From the NCBI GenBank assembly GCA_902799075.1, contig CADBYZ010000024.1, positions 1 through 62,209 of the forward strand: a stretch of DNA of 62,209 nucleotides, given 5' to 3'. This document shows positions 35,498 to 45,433 of this stretch, piece by piece. Numbering within the stretch: position 1 is the first letter of the stretch; each line of letters begins with the position of its first letter. The position numbers and the translations under genes were made by a program. Source of the DNA: Oscillospiraceae bacterium (GTDB lineage: Bacteria > Bacillota > Clostridia > Oscillospirales > Oscillospiraceae). A model generated the notes under the pieces. The model worked only from the letters and a program-made list of their open reading frames with translations, made no database searches and was not told the DNA's origin.

Positions 35498-35529
35498 AAA
35501 ACGCCCGAGTCAAGCGACTCGGGCGTTTT
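35498..35529. terminator. Bidirectional terminator after rpmE
   Basis: Perfect inverted repeat AAAACGCCCGAGTC / GACTCGGGCGTTTT with an AAGC loop, between convergent rpmE and the aminotransferase gene; the stem ends give T-runs on both strands. Confidence 0.9.
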
Positions 35530-35536
35530 GCGTTTT

Positions 35537-36730
35537 TCATACAAACACGTATTTCTCCAGCCTGTCCATGGCTTCCACAAGCCTTGATTTCGGCAGCGCC
35601 AAATTCATGCGGATCGTATTGGGCAGGAAAAAGGTCTCGCCGTTTTGCCAGATGACGCCGCATTTCACGCCGCGCTTTTGCAGCTCGCCGATGGAAACGC
35701 CGTGCTCTCTGCACCACTCGCCGCAGTCAAGGTAAAGCATGTAGGTCCCCTGTGGCTTCATGACCGATACACCGGGGAAGCGGCTGTGGATGAGGTCGCA
35801 GGCATATGTGAGGTTCTCGTCTATTACCTGAATCATCTCGTCGCACCAGTCGGCGCTGTCGCGGTAGGCGCCGATGAGGGCGTGTACGGAGAGGATGTTC
35901 GGCTCGTTGTAGTGGCTGAGGATGCCGCGGCGCTCCACTCTTGCGCGCAGATGATCGTTGTAGATGATGTGGTAGGAGCCGACAAGCCCGGCCAGCGAGA
36001 AGGTCTTGCTGGGGGCATAGAGGGCGATGGAGCGCATTTTGGCGTCCTCGCTCACGCTCTGGGTAGGGATATGGTGACAGCCCGGCATAATGATGTCCGA
36101 CCAGATCTCATCCGAGAAGACGATGCAGTCATGGGCCCTGTATATTTCCATGGCCTTCTCGATCTCTTCGCGCTCCCACACTCTGCCGCAGGGATTGTGC
36201 GGTGAGCAGAAGACGGCGAAGTGGATATCGTGCTCGGTGAGCTTTCGGTCCATGTCTTCGTAGTCCATGCGCCATACGCCGTTTTCATCCCGCTTGAGGG
36301 GCGAGTGGACGGCGACGCGGCCCGTGTCCTCGAAGGTATGGGTAAAGCCCACGTAAGTCGGGGAGTGGACAAGGATCTTCTCCCCCGGCGTGGTGAAAGC
36401 CTGCAGTGCGGAGCTCAGTCCGCCGAGCACACCGTTTTCGTAGCCGATGTGCTTCGGCTCGATGCCTTCAACGCCGTTGCGGGTGCGGTGCCAGTCGATG
36501 ATGCTGTCGTAATATTCCTTCGGCAGGGCGAAGTAACCGAAGTTCGGCATCTCCATGCGCGCACGGACAGCGTCCAGGATAGGCGGCGCGGCGGGAAAGG
36601 CCATGTCCGCGACCCACATGGGGATAGCGTCAAAGCCCGCATCCGGCTGTACTCCCTCAAAGGGGATCCTGTCGGCGGCCAGGCAGTCATGCCCCGCGCG
36701 GTCGAGGACCGTGGTGAAATCGTACTTCAT
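35537..36730 (-). CDS. patB: PatB/MalY-type aminotransferase (cystathionine beta-lyase-like)
   Basis: A 397-residue fold-type-I PLP enzyme. PatB/MalY features: start MKYDFTTVLDRAGHDCLAAD, IPMWVADMAFPAAPPI, NFGYFALPKEYY, SPTYVGF, CSPHNPCGRVWEREE, VFSDEIWSDI and the PLP lysine in YAPSKTFSLAGLVGSY. The family splits cystathionine or other C-S bonds, giving thiol, ammonia and pyruvate. Gene context (cysteine and Fe-S genes nearby) fits sulfur metabolism, but a true aminotransferase role remains possible. An inverted repeat of 150 bp separates it from rpoD. Confidence 0.9.
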   Translation of the reverse strand: MKYDFTTVLDRAGHDCLAADRIPFEGVQPDAGFDAIPMWVADMAFPAAPPILDAVRARMEMPNFGYFALPKEYYDSIIDWHRTRNGVEGIEPKHIGYENGVLGGLSSALQAFTTPGEKILVHSPTYVGFTHTFEDTGRVAVHSPLKRDENGVWRMDYEDMDRKLTEHDIHFAVFCSPHNPCGRVWEREEIEKAMEIYRAHDCIVFSDEIWSDIIMPGCHHIPTQSVSEDAKMRSIALYAPSKTFSLAGLVGSYHIIYNDHLRARVERRGILSHYNEPNILSVHALIGAYRDSADWCDEMIQVIDENLTYACDLIHSRFPGVSVMKPQGTYMLYLDCGEWCREHGVSIGELQKRGVKCGVIWQNGETFFLPNTIRMNLALPKSRLVEAMDRLEKYVFV

Positions 36731-36749
36731 ATTTTTCTCCGAAAAATAA

Positions 36750-36896
36750 AGTGGAGAGTGAAAAGTGAAAAGTGGAGTGAAGGAACGGCTTCGCCGTGAT
36801 TATATCAGGCTTTGCCTTCAAATGTTTCCCTGCTTGCCACAGGGACTCATTTTCAAAGATTCATAACTTCACTTTTCACTATCCACTTTTCACTTT

Positions 36897-36898
<2 letters not shown>
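36750..36898. repeat. Inverted-repeat element between rpoD and the aminotransferase gene
   Basis: The left arm AGTGGAGAGTGAAAAGTGAA (36750-36769) is repeated in inverted orientation at 36868-36898 (TTCACTTTTCACTATCCACT) with one mismatch, and each arm contains internal GTGAAAA/TTTTCAC repeats. The about 100-bp interior has no gene. The right arm abuts the rpoD stop codon. It resembles a short non-autonomous palindromic element. Confidence 0.65.
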
Positions 36899-38153
<1,255 letters not shown>

Positions 38154-38156
38154 GTC

Positions 38157-39875
38157 TTATCCCTCGTATCCTTTTTTCTTTTTGAGCTGATCGCGCAGCG
38201 CCATGAGATCGGTGCTGCCGTCACGCAGTTGTTTTCGTTCTTCGATCTTCGCTATGTAATCGGACATGCTCTGTCTGCTGCGGCTGAGCATTTCCGGCTT
38301 TTGCAGGATGGCCACCAGAAGCCCCAGCTCGTCGCCGCTGAGCTCGCCCGCCAGGTGGTCGGTGCTGACGTTCTGCCCCTTCTCGACGCGTTTTCGCACC
38401 ACCGCGTAGATGCGTCCGAGGCCGGGGGCGGAGAAGTCCTCCGGCGGCGGAAGGCCGGGCGTCGTAACCAGGGCCGGTTCCAGGTACAGCAGGCGGATGA
38501 GGCCCTCCTCCGCCGCGGCTGAGGCGGGATCGTCGTATTTGAGCTCCCGCGCCGCGGGCTGCATCTGCTTTTCGGGTCTTGCCTGCTCCTTCTGTACCTG
38601 CTTGAATGAAGCATTGACGAGGCGCTTTCGCCGCCGCTCCACATCGTTTACGATCACGTCCGGCGGCAGCCCCAGCTCCTTTGCCAGATCCATCGCGTAG
38701 ACCTGCCGCCGCACCTCGTCCGGCAGGCGGGCCAGTAATTCCACCGCCTCGCGCAGATAGTCGGATTTTTGCTCGGTCACGTTCAGGTCGTACTTTTCCC
38801 GTATGGCCCGCAGGCGGTAGTCCATCTGGTTCTCCGAGCCCTCCAGCAGCTTGCGGAAGGCCTCGGGGCCCTTGGTCTTGATATACTCGTCCGGGTCCTT
38901 GGCTCCCGACATGCGCAGGACACGCACCTTGATGTCCAGCTTTTCCAGAATGCCGATGGCCCGCTGGGATGCCTTGAGACCTGCCCCGTCGTTGTCGTAG
39001 GCGATGATGACCTCATTTGTGTAGCGCGAGATGAGCCGCGCCTGCTCGGGTGTGAGCGAGGTGCCCAGCGACGCCACCGATGAGTCGAAGCCCGCCTGAT
39101 GCAGGCTCACCACATCTATATTGCCCTCTGATAAGATGATATATCCGCTTTTCGATTTTTTAGCCAGATTCATGGCAAAAAGGTTCCGGCTTTTGTTAAA
39201 GGTCAGGGTTTCGGGGCTGTTGAGGTACTTGGGCTCCCCGTCGCCGAGAATGCGGCCCGAAAAGCCGATGACATTCCCGCGCACGTCGATGACGGGAAAC
39301 ATGAGGCGGTTTCGGAAGGCGTCGTAGAAGCCGCCGTTCTTGCCGCGCTTGACAAGGCCCGCGTCAAAGAGCTCATTGTCCGTAAAGCCCTTTTCGCGCA
39401 TGGCGTTGCGGAGACTTTCCCAGGTGTCGGGCGCGGCGCCGAGGCCGAAGTTTTTGACCATGGCGGGCGAGATGCCGCGCCGCTGTATGTACTGGACCGC
39501 CGGGGCGCCCTCGGGTTTTGAGAGATTTGCGTAAAACCAGCGGGCCGCCTCTTTATTGACGGCAAGCATGCGGGCGCGCTTGCGTCCCTCGGCGCTGTCG
39601 GTCTCCTCGGGCATCTGCATGCCTGCACGTTTGGCGAGAAAGGCGATGGCCTCGGGATAGGAGAGGTTTTCGATCTCCATGATGAAGCTGATGACCCCGC
39701 CGCCCTTGCCGCAGCCGAAGCAGTGGTAGATCTGCTTGTCCGGCGAGACGGAGAAGGGGCAGAGACCGAACATGTTGGCTCCGCTGCGCTTGGAAAGCCG
39801 CACATACCCCGACACCACGTCCACAATGTCCGAGCGGTCCACCAGGTCCTGTATGAACTTTTCGGGGATAGCCAA
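38157..39875 (-). CDS. dnaG: DNA primase with a broken CHC2 zinc finger
   Basis: A 572-residue DnaG. The toprim part is intact: ILSEGNIDVVSLHQAGF, IIAYDNDGAGLKAS and SGAKDPDEYI, followed by the helicase-binding C-terminal region. The N-terminal zinc domain reads MFGLCPFSVSPDKQIYHCFG; relatives have CPFH then EKTPSF before SVSPDKQ. Exactly eight residues (24 nt), including the zinc-ligand histidine, are missing at 39750-39758, where a single CTTC remains of the two expected TTC codons flanking the lost piece. Primase is essential, so either this mutation is tolerated in an unexpected way or the sequence is wrong. It lies between dgt and rpoD. Confidence 0.96.
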   Translation of the reverse strand: MAIPEKFIQDLVDRSDIVDVVSGYVRLSKRSGANMFGLCPFSVSPDKQIYHCFGCGKGGGVISFIMEIENLSYPEAIAFLAKRAGMQMPEETDSAEGRKRARMLAVNKEAARWFYANLSKPEGAPAVQYIQRRGISPAMVKNFGLGAAPDTWESLRNAMREKGFTDNELFDAGLVKRGKNGGFYDAFRNRLMFPVIDVRGNVIGFSGRILGDGEPKYLNSPETLTFNKSRNLFAMNLAKKSKSGYIILSEGNIDVVSLHQAGFDSSVASLGTSLTPEQARLISRYTNEVIIAYDNDGAGLKASQRAIGILEKLDIKVRVLRMSGAKDPDEYIKTKGPEAFRKLLEGSENQMDYRLRAIREKYDLNVTEQKSDYLREAVELLARLPDEVRRQVYAMDLAKELGLPPDVIVNDVERRRKRLVNASFKQVQKEQARPEKQMQPAARELKYDDPASAAAEEGLIRLLYLEPALVTTPGLPPPEDFSAPGLGRIYAVVRKRVEKGQNVSTDHLAGELSGDELGLLVAILQKPEMLSRSRQSMSDYIAKIEERKQLRDGSTDLMALRDQLKKKKGYEG

Positions 39876-39888
39876 CTATTTCACCTTC

Positions 39889-40914
39889 TCACTTGACTGA
39901 CCACGCGAACGGGATGAAGATTTCGCCGAACTTTTCCATGGCATAGCCGTCGGTCATGCCGGAGATGTAGTCCACCGCCGCGCGGCCTTTGCCCTCTTTT
40001 TCGGCAATGATCTGAAGCTCACGCGGCATTTTGTCCGGGTGCCGCACGTAATATTCATAGAGCTTTTCCAGGATGCCCTGCACCTTGTCCTCCTCGCTCT
40101 TGGCGACGGGATTGGTGTAGACATCGGAGAACATGTAGCGGTGAAAGAAATCGAAGGTCTCCTGCATCTTCTGCGACATGCGCAGCTCCCCGTCCCGGCT
40201 GTTTTCGATGAGGTCGGTGATGAGGGAATTGATGCGCTCGCTGTTGCGCTCCCCGCATTCGCGGCGGATGCGTTCCGGCACCGCGTAGGCGCGGATGATG
40301 CCGGCGCGGATGGAGTCGTCCAGGTCGTGGTTTATGTAGGCGATGCGGTCGCACAGGCGCACGCAGGTGGCCTCTCGCGTATCGTCCGGCGCGCCGTGAG
40401 TGTGGTTGAGGATACCCATGCGCGTCTCATAGCAGAGGTTGAGGCCCTGCCCGTCCCGCTCGAGCACGTCCACCACCCGCAGGCTTTGCTCGTAGTGCTT
40501 GAAGCCGCCCTCGTAGATGGTGTTCAGCGCCCGCTCCCCCGCGTGACCGAATGGCGTGTGGCCCAGATCGTGCCCGAGGCCGATGGCTTCGGCAAGGTCT
40601 TCATTGAGGCCGAGCGCGCGGGCGACGGTCCTCGCAAGGCGCGTGACCTCCAGCGTGTGGGTCAGGCGCGTGCGGTAATGGTCCCCTTCCGGGCGCAGGA
40701 AGACCTGGGTCTTGTGCTTTAAGCGGCGGAATGCCTTGCAGTGGGTGATGCGGTCCACATCCCGCTGAAAGCAGGTGCGGATCTCGCACTCAGGCTCCGG
40801 CGTGAGCCTGCCCCGGCTCTCCGACGCCGGCACCCCATAGGGGCCGATGATCAGACGCTCCAGCTTCTCTCTTTCCTCTCGCGGACAGGACACACGCCTC
40901 ACCGCCTTTCCCAA
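39889..40914 (-). CDS. dgt: Deoxyguanosinetriphosphate triphosphohydrolase-like protein (HD domain)
   Basis: About 341 residues, an HD-superfamily dNTPase. It shows CFQRDVDRITHCKAFRRLKH, HYRTRLTHTLEVTRLARTVA, the metal motif GLGHDLGHTPFGHAGERAL, NHTHG and LCDRIAYINHDLDDSIRAG. It hydrolyses dNTPs to deoxynucleosides and triphosphate. It directly precedes dnaG, the usual Clostridia neighbour. The start is uncertain: a TTG at 40914 or a GTG at 40902 are candidates, with no ATG nearby and only a moderate GGGAAAGG site. Confidence 0.93.
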   Translation of the reverse strand: MGKAVRRVSCPREEREKLERLIIGPYGVPASESRGRLTPEPECEIRTCFQRDVDRITHCKAFRRLKHKTQVFLRPEGDHYRTRLTHTLEVTRLARTVARALGLNEDLAEAIGLGHDLGHTPFGHAGERALNTIYEGGFKHYEQSLRVVDVLERDGQGLNLCYETRMGILNHTHGAPDDTREATCVRLCDRIAYINHDLDDSIRAGIIRAYAVPERIRRECGERNSERINSLITDLIENSRDGELRMSQKMQETFDFFHRYMFSDVYTNPVAKSEEDKVQGILEKLYEYYVRHPDKMPRELQIIAEKEGKGRAAVDYISGMTDGYAMEKFGEIFIPFAWSVK

Positions 40915-41060
40915 AATCAGAGGCAGGGTTTTTCCCTTCCCTTACTCTTATACGACGCAAAATTGTATTTCCCTTTATTTTTTGAAAAAAATTTTCGGAT
41001 CCGTTCGTGCTTTGATCGTGTTTTTCCTTGCACGGGCAAAGAAGAAATAGTATATTTCTA

Positions 41061-41089
41061 TTGCCGCTCCTTCTTCGATGTGGTATTAT
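41061..41089 (+). promoter_or_regulatory. Sigma-A type promoter for the membrane GGDEF gene
   Basis: TTGCCG (41061-41066), 17-bp spacer, TATTAT (41084-41089), 46 bases before the ATG at 41136. The start codon is preceded by GGAGG nine bases away. Confidence 0.65.
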
Positions 41090-41135
41090 TACATAAAGGA
41101 GATCCAGTTTTCAATTGGAACGGAGGGGAACAGAT

Positions 41136-42167
41136 ATGGGGTCGCCTGACCGAAAATGGGCAAAGCGCCTGCTAAACAACACGTCTCAGGGGCTTATCGC
41201 GCTGCATGTGCTTCTGGCGTACTATTTTGCCACCAATTCCCTGCTGCCGATGTTTCTGGTTAACCTGGTCTGCGCGGTGTGCGGGGGGATCGGCCTGTAT
41301 CTTCTGAAAAAGGGGCAGATCCGTGCCCACATTCTGATCCTCTATCTCTCGGAGCTGATACATCTGGGGTTTTCCGTGGTCGTTCTGGGATGGAGCGCAG
41401 GCTTTCAGCTGCCGCTTGTCGGGCTGACGTGCATGATCTTTCTCGGTGAGTATCTGGGGCGTTCGCTGAAGCTGCCGTACATTCCGGCGCTGCCGCTCGG
41501 GCTCGTCACGCTGGGAGTTTATGTGCTGGCCTATCCGCGCTTCTTTTACCGACCCGGTCTCGCCGGACTTGAGCAGTCTTCCGTTTGCGTGCTCCAGCTT
41601 CTCTGGAGCGGCGGTGTGTTCGCGCTTGTCATCTGCGGGCTGCTTTCGGTTGTGAAACTGACCGCCGTGTCAGAGCACCGCCTTACCAACAAGGCCGAGA
41701 CCGACGAGCTGACAGGGCTGCTCAACCGCGCGGGTTACGACCGGCTTTTGGAGGAGCTCGACCTCAAGGAAACGATCCTCCTGCTTGTGGACACCGATAA
41801 ATTCAAGGGCATCAATGACCGCTTCGGTCATGAGACCGGCGACCGGGTTTTGAAAAAGATCGCCAAATCGCTCCTTGCAAACTTCCGGCAAAACGATTAC
41901 GTCTGCCGCATCGGCGGCGATGAATTTGCGGTTTTGATGCTGAACATCGGAACACTGGACGATGACAGGATCATTGACAAGATCCGCTTCATCAACCGCG
42001 AGCTTGCAGCCACCGCCGCGGATGAACTGCCGACTGTCTCGGTCAGCGTCGGTGTCTCCCGCGGGACAGGCGCCTCGAACTGGACAGAGCTGTTTAAGCA
42101 GGCAGACTCCGTGCTGTATGGGGTCAAGCAGGACGGCGGCCGCGGCTGCCGCATCTACCACGCATAA
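41136..42167 (+). CDS. Membrane-bound diguanylate cyclase (GGDEF)
   Basis: A 343-residue protein with five or six N-terminal membrane segments (LIALHVLLAYYFATNSLLPM through SGGVFALVICGLLSVVKL, about residues 15-175) and a cytoplasmic GGDEF domain. Domain marks: ETDELTGLLNRAGYD, LLVDTDKFKGINDRFGHETG, catalytic RIGGDEFAVLM and QADSVLYGVKQDGGRG. RQND stands exactly five residues before GGDEF, a proper RxxD inhibitory site, unlike the cyclase at 22221. It makes cyclic di-GMP and is probably product-inhibited. The membrane part is unrelated to known sensor domains I recognise. It has its own promoter and terminator. Confidence 0.92.
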   Translation: MGSPDRKWAKRLLNNTSQGLIALHVLLAYYFATNSLLPMFLVNLVCAVCGGIGLYLLKKGQIRAHILILYLSELIHLGFSVVVLGWSAGFQLPLVGLTCMIFLGEYLGRSLKLPYIPALPLGLVTLGVYVLAYPRFFYRPGLAGLEQSSVCVLQLLWSGGVFALVICGLLSVVKLTAVSEHRLTNKAETDELTGLLNRAGYDRLLEELDLKETILLLVDTDKFKGINDRFGHETGDRVLKKIAKSLLANFRQNDYVCRIGGDEFAVLMLNIGTLDDDRIIDKIRFINRELAATAADELPTVSVSVGVSRGTGASNWTELFKQADSVLYGVKQDGGRGCRIYHA

Positions 42168-42202
42168 GAATAATACCTCCGCTCCTTTCGGAGCTGAACG
42201 GG

Positions 42203-42249
42203 AAACCAGGCTTGAGCTGTGCATTTGGCACGGTTCAAGCCTGGTTTTT
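42203..42249. terminator. Bidirectional terminator between the GGDEF and GH13 genes
   Basis: Inverted repeat AAACCAGGCTTGAGC / GTTCAAGCCTGGTTT with a GTGCATTTGGCAC loop that can also pair, followed by TTTTTC. It separates two convergent genes. Confidence 0.88.
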
Positions 42250-42301
42250 CTGTCTTTGGACAACAGCGCGCTATGGGATCGCAGTTGTGATCAGGCGGTG
42301 C

Positions 42302-43942
42302 TCACTTTTTCCCTGTAAGGGTCCGGTGATAGATACGCGCTTCATAGGGCCGGAGCGGCCCCGTTTCCCGGCAGTCAGGGTAATCGGAGAGCAGCAGGCG
42401 CATGCCCGAGGTCTCTGCATCCAGCAGGTTTTGCAGCGTATGGCCGTAAAAATTGCAGACAACCAGCAGCTCTTCATCCGCGTTTGTCCGGGTGTAGGCA
42501 AAGAGCTCCTTGTGCTCCGGCAGGAGCAATGCATAGCGGCCATCGGCAAAAACCGGATATTTTTTTCGCAGGGAAATCAGCGCCCGATAGCAGGCGTAAA
42601 CCGAATCCGGATCGTTTACCTGTGCCTCGGCGTTGATGGCGCGGTAGTTGGGATTGACCCTCAGCCACGGCTTTCCCTTTGTAAAGCCCGCGTTTTCCTC
42701 CGTGCTCCACTGCATGGGCGTTCTGGCATTGTCGCGGCTGACGGTATGGAGCGAGTGCAGGATCTCCTTCTCGCTGTACCCCTCCGCGCGCATCTCCCGG
42801 ATGTGGTTGAGCGCCCCGATATCGCGGTAGTCGGCCAGCGCATAGTCCACATTTGTCATGCCGAGCTCCTGCCCCTGGTAGATGTATGGCGTGCCCTGCA
42901 TGCCGAACAGCAGGATCGCGAGCATCTTCGCGCACACCTCCCGGTATTCGCCGTCATTTCCCCAGCGGGAGACACAGCGCGGCAGATCATGGTTTTCCCA
43001 GAAAAGGCTGTTCCAACCTTTTCCGTAAAGCTCCGTCTGCCAGCGGCTGAGAACCTCCTTGAACTGCAGGAAGGGCAGCGGCATCAATTCCCGATTCTCT
43101 CTGCCCGGTACACGGTCGAGCTTGATGTGCTCAAACTGGAACACCATGGAAAGCTCGCTCCCGTCGGGATTGCTGTAGAGCTTCGCGCTGTCCGGGGTCG
43201 CGCTCCACGCCTCCCCCACGGTGACAAGCTCCGTGCCCTGCAGCGCTTCCCTGCTCAGCTCCCGGATATAGTCGTGCAGGCGCGGCCCCGCGACGCGGAT
43301 CTTCTGATCCGGGTCCTTGCCGAAGTGATCCACCACGTCCAGGCGAAAGCCGCCGACGCCGCGTTCCGCCCACCAGCGGAGGATCTTGTACAGCTCCCGC
43401 CGCATGGCCGGGTTTTCCCAGTTAAGGTCCGGCTGCTTGACAGAATACTGATGGAAGTAATACTGCTTAAGCTCCGGCACCCACTCCCAGGCCGGGCCGC
43501 CGAAGGAAGCGGGCATGTCGTTGGGCGGCGTGCCCGCCTCGCCGTCACGCCAAATGTAAAAATCGTGGTAGGGGTTATCGCGGCTCTTTTTTGCCTCGAT
43601 AAACCAGCGGTGCTCGTCGGAGGAGTGGTTGAGCACCATGTCCAGGATGATGCGGATGCCGCGCTTCTTTGCCTCGGCAATCAGGCGGTCCATATCCTCG
43701 AGCGTGCCGAACAGCGGGTCGATATCCTGATAATCGGAGACATCGTAGCCGTTGTCGTCCTGCGGGGAGCGGAATACCGGCGACAGCCAGATCGCGTCGA
43801 TCCCGAGCCCGGCCAGGTAATCGAGTTTGGAAATGACGCCGGGCAGATCGCCCATACCGTCCCCGTTTGCGTCCATAAAGCTGCGGGGATAGACCTGATA
43901 AATCACCGCCGATTTCCACCACGGCTGCGCAGCCTGATTCAT
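42302..43942 (-). CDS. GH13 alpha-glucosidase (oligo-1,6-glucosidase/sucrase-isomaltase type)
   Basis: A 546-residue cytoplasmic GH13 enzyme. The A-domain starts WWKSAVIYQVYPRSFMDANG and carries the family motifs DMVLNHSSDEH, GGFRLDVVDHFGK (nucleophile Asp), LVTVGEAWS (acid/base Glu) and FWENHDLPRC (transition-state Asp). It hydrolyses terminal alpha-glucosidic bonds in sucrose, isomaltose or related sugars. The ATG at 43942 follows AAAGGAGGGGG. It is the last gene of the raffinose/sucrose-type operon and presumably handles residual alpha-glucosides. Confidence 0.94.
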   Translation of the reverse strand: MNQAAQPWWKSAVIYQVYPRSFMDANGDGMGDLPGVISKLDYLAGLGIDAIWLSPVFRSPQDDNGYDVSDYQDIDPLFGTLEDMDRLIAEAKKRGIRIILDMVLNHSSDEHRWFIEAKKSRDNPYHDFYIWRDGEAGTPPNDMPASFGGPAWEWVPELKQYYFHQYSVKQPDLNWENPAMRRELYKILRWWAERGVGGFRLDVVDHFGKDPDQKIRVAGPRLHDYIRELSREALQGTELVTVGEAWSATPDSAKLYSNPDGSELSMVFQFEHIKLDRVPGRENRELMPLPFLQFKEVLSRWQTELYGKGWNSLFWENHDLPRCVSRWGNDGEYREVCAKMLAILLFGMQGTPYIYQGQELGMTNVDYALADYRDIGALNHIREMRAEGYSEKEILHSLHTVSRDNARTPMQWSTEENAGFTKGKPWLRVNPNYRAINAEAQVNDPDSVYACYRALISLRKKYPVFADGRYALLLPEHKELFAYTRTNADEELLVVCNFYGHTLQNLLDAETSGMRLLLSDYPDCRETGPLRPYEARIYHRTLTGKK

Positions 43943-43955
43943 GGCGCCCCCTCCT

Positions 43956-45416
43956 TTAATCATTTATTGCAAGATCATATTTCTCCACATCCAGCAGGGC
44001 ACTGCCGTCGGCGGAGAAGCTGATGCCGTCGGCCGTCAGCGGGGTGTACAGTGTCATGGAGGCGGCACACGCCCCGCCGCCCGCAAAGAGTTCAAGGCTG
44101 TACTTGTCCATGATGATCCTGAGATCGATTTCTCCGTTTTGGATGGGTACCGGAAATTCCCGCACATGCACGATGTCATGCGGGAAGCCGGAGTTGAGGC
44201 GATCCATGCGCATGATCCCCTCTTCCGGGAGGATAGTAAGCTCGGTATACACACTCTCGCCCTCCGCGGCGCGGATGCGGAAGCTGCCGTATGTCCCGCG
44301 GATGTGCAGCCGCATGTCCAGTACGCGGCCTTTGACACCGGGAAGGCGCAGCCGTTCGGTGACGGTCACGTTTTCGTAGCTGACCGCGTTCCGGCGAAAG
44401 GCTTCCAGTTCCCGCACCGGCCACTGGTACAGTTTCCCGTTGCGGACGGAAAGCTCGCGCGGCACCGTCATCTGTCCGAAGAAGGGCAGTTTCGGGCGTC
44501 CCTCACGGGAGCCTGCCCAGCTCTGCATCCAGCCGATCATGATGCGCCGTCCGTCGGAGGTCTCCACCGTCTGCGGCGCATAGAAATCCACGCCGTAGTC
44601 AATGGCCTGCACATGCTCGTCCACCAGGCAGCGCTTTTCCGGGTCAAGCTGTCCGATGTGGCAGACCGTCCCGTCGCCGGGATGAAACTCCAGCCCCTCG
44701 TTTTGCATCTCGTGGGCGCTGTGGAGCAAAACCGCTTTGCCGTCAAGCATGAAGAAATCCGGGCACTCCCACATGGTTCCGTAGTGTCCCCGTCCGGCGG
44801 CCAGAACGCCCGCGTATCGCCAGTGCTTTCCATCGTCGCTGTCATATTGCAGGATGGCGCCGCTGCCGTCGGAGCAAAGGTTTGCTGCGATGGCATGCAA
44901 TCCATCCCCATCGCGCCAGACTTTCGGGTCGCGGAAATCCACATGGCTGCCGCCCTCGGGCAGCATGGAGCTGTCGATCACGGGGTTGAGGGGCGACTTC
45001 TCATAATCCATGCCGTCGCCGAAGGCGACGCACTGGGTCTGGTACTCGTCCCCGTCGTCCGTCTTTTGCACGCCTGTGTACAGCAGAAGATGCTCACCGT
45101 TCGGAAGCTCGACCGCGCTGCCGGAGAAGCAGCCGTCCTTGTCATAAGGCGCGTCGGGCGCGAGGGCCGCAGGCAGATATTCCCAGTGAAGGAAATCCTT
45201 CGTCTTCACATGGCCCCAGTGCATGGGACCCCAGGTGATATCAAAGGGGTAGTATTGGAAAAACAAATGATACTCGCCCTTGTAAAGGGAGAAGCCGTTG
45301 GGGTCGTTGATCCAGCCGATGCCGCCCGTCACATGGAAATCCGGCAGCAGCTCCCTGACCTGTTCCCGCTTCTCCCGCTCGTATTCGCGCGCCTTGCGCA
45401 GCATTTCACTCTGCAT
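43956..45416 (-). CDS. GH32 beta-fructosidase (sucrose/sucrose-6-phosphate hydrolase)
   Basis: A 486-residue GH32 enzyme. The five-bladed propeller is marked by GGIGWINDPNGFSLYKGEYH (nucleophile Asp in NDPNG), FRDPKVWRDGDG (RDP transition-state motif) and WECPDFFML (acid/base Glu), followed by a beta-sandwich with LELFAGGG. It releases fructose from sucrose or raffinose. No signal peptide, thus intracellular. It lies between GH36 and GH13 in an operon with an MsmEFG-like importer; that combination suggests uptake of raffinose-family oligosaccharides followed by galactose and then fructose release. Confidence 0.95.
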   Translation of the reverse strand: MQSEMLRKAREYEREKREQVRELLPDFHVTGGIGWINDPNGFSLYKGEYHLFFQYYPFDITWGPMHWGHVKTKDFLHWEYLPAALAPDAPYDKDGCFSGSAVELPNGEHLLLYTGVQKTDDGDEYQTQCVAFGDGMDYEKSPLNPVIDSSMLPEGGSHVDFRDPKVWRDGDGLHAIAANLCSDGSGAILQYDSDDGKHWRYAGVLAAGRGHYGTMWECPDFFMLDGKAVLLHSAHEMQNEGLEFHPGDGTVCHIGQLDPEKRCLVDEHVQAIDYGVDFYAPQTVETSDGRRIMIGWMQSWAGSREGRPKLPFFGQMTVPRELSVRNGKLYQWPVRELEAFRRNAVSYENVTVTERLRLPGVKGRVLDMRLHIRGTYGSFRIRAAEGESVYTELTILPEEGIMRMDRLNSGFPHDIVHVREFPVPIQNGEIDLRIIMDKYSLELFAGGGACAASMTLYTPLTADGISFSADGSALLDVEKYDLAIND

Positions 45417-45433
45417 TTTAACCTCTCATATCA

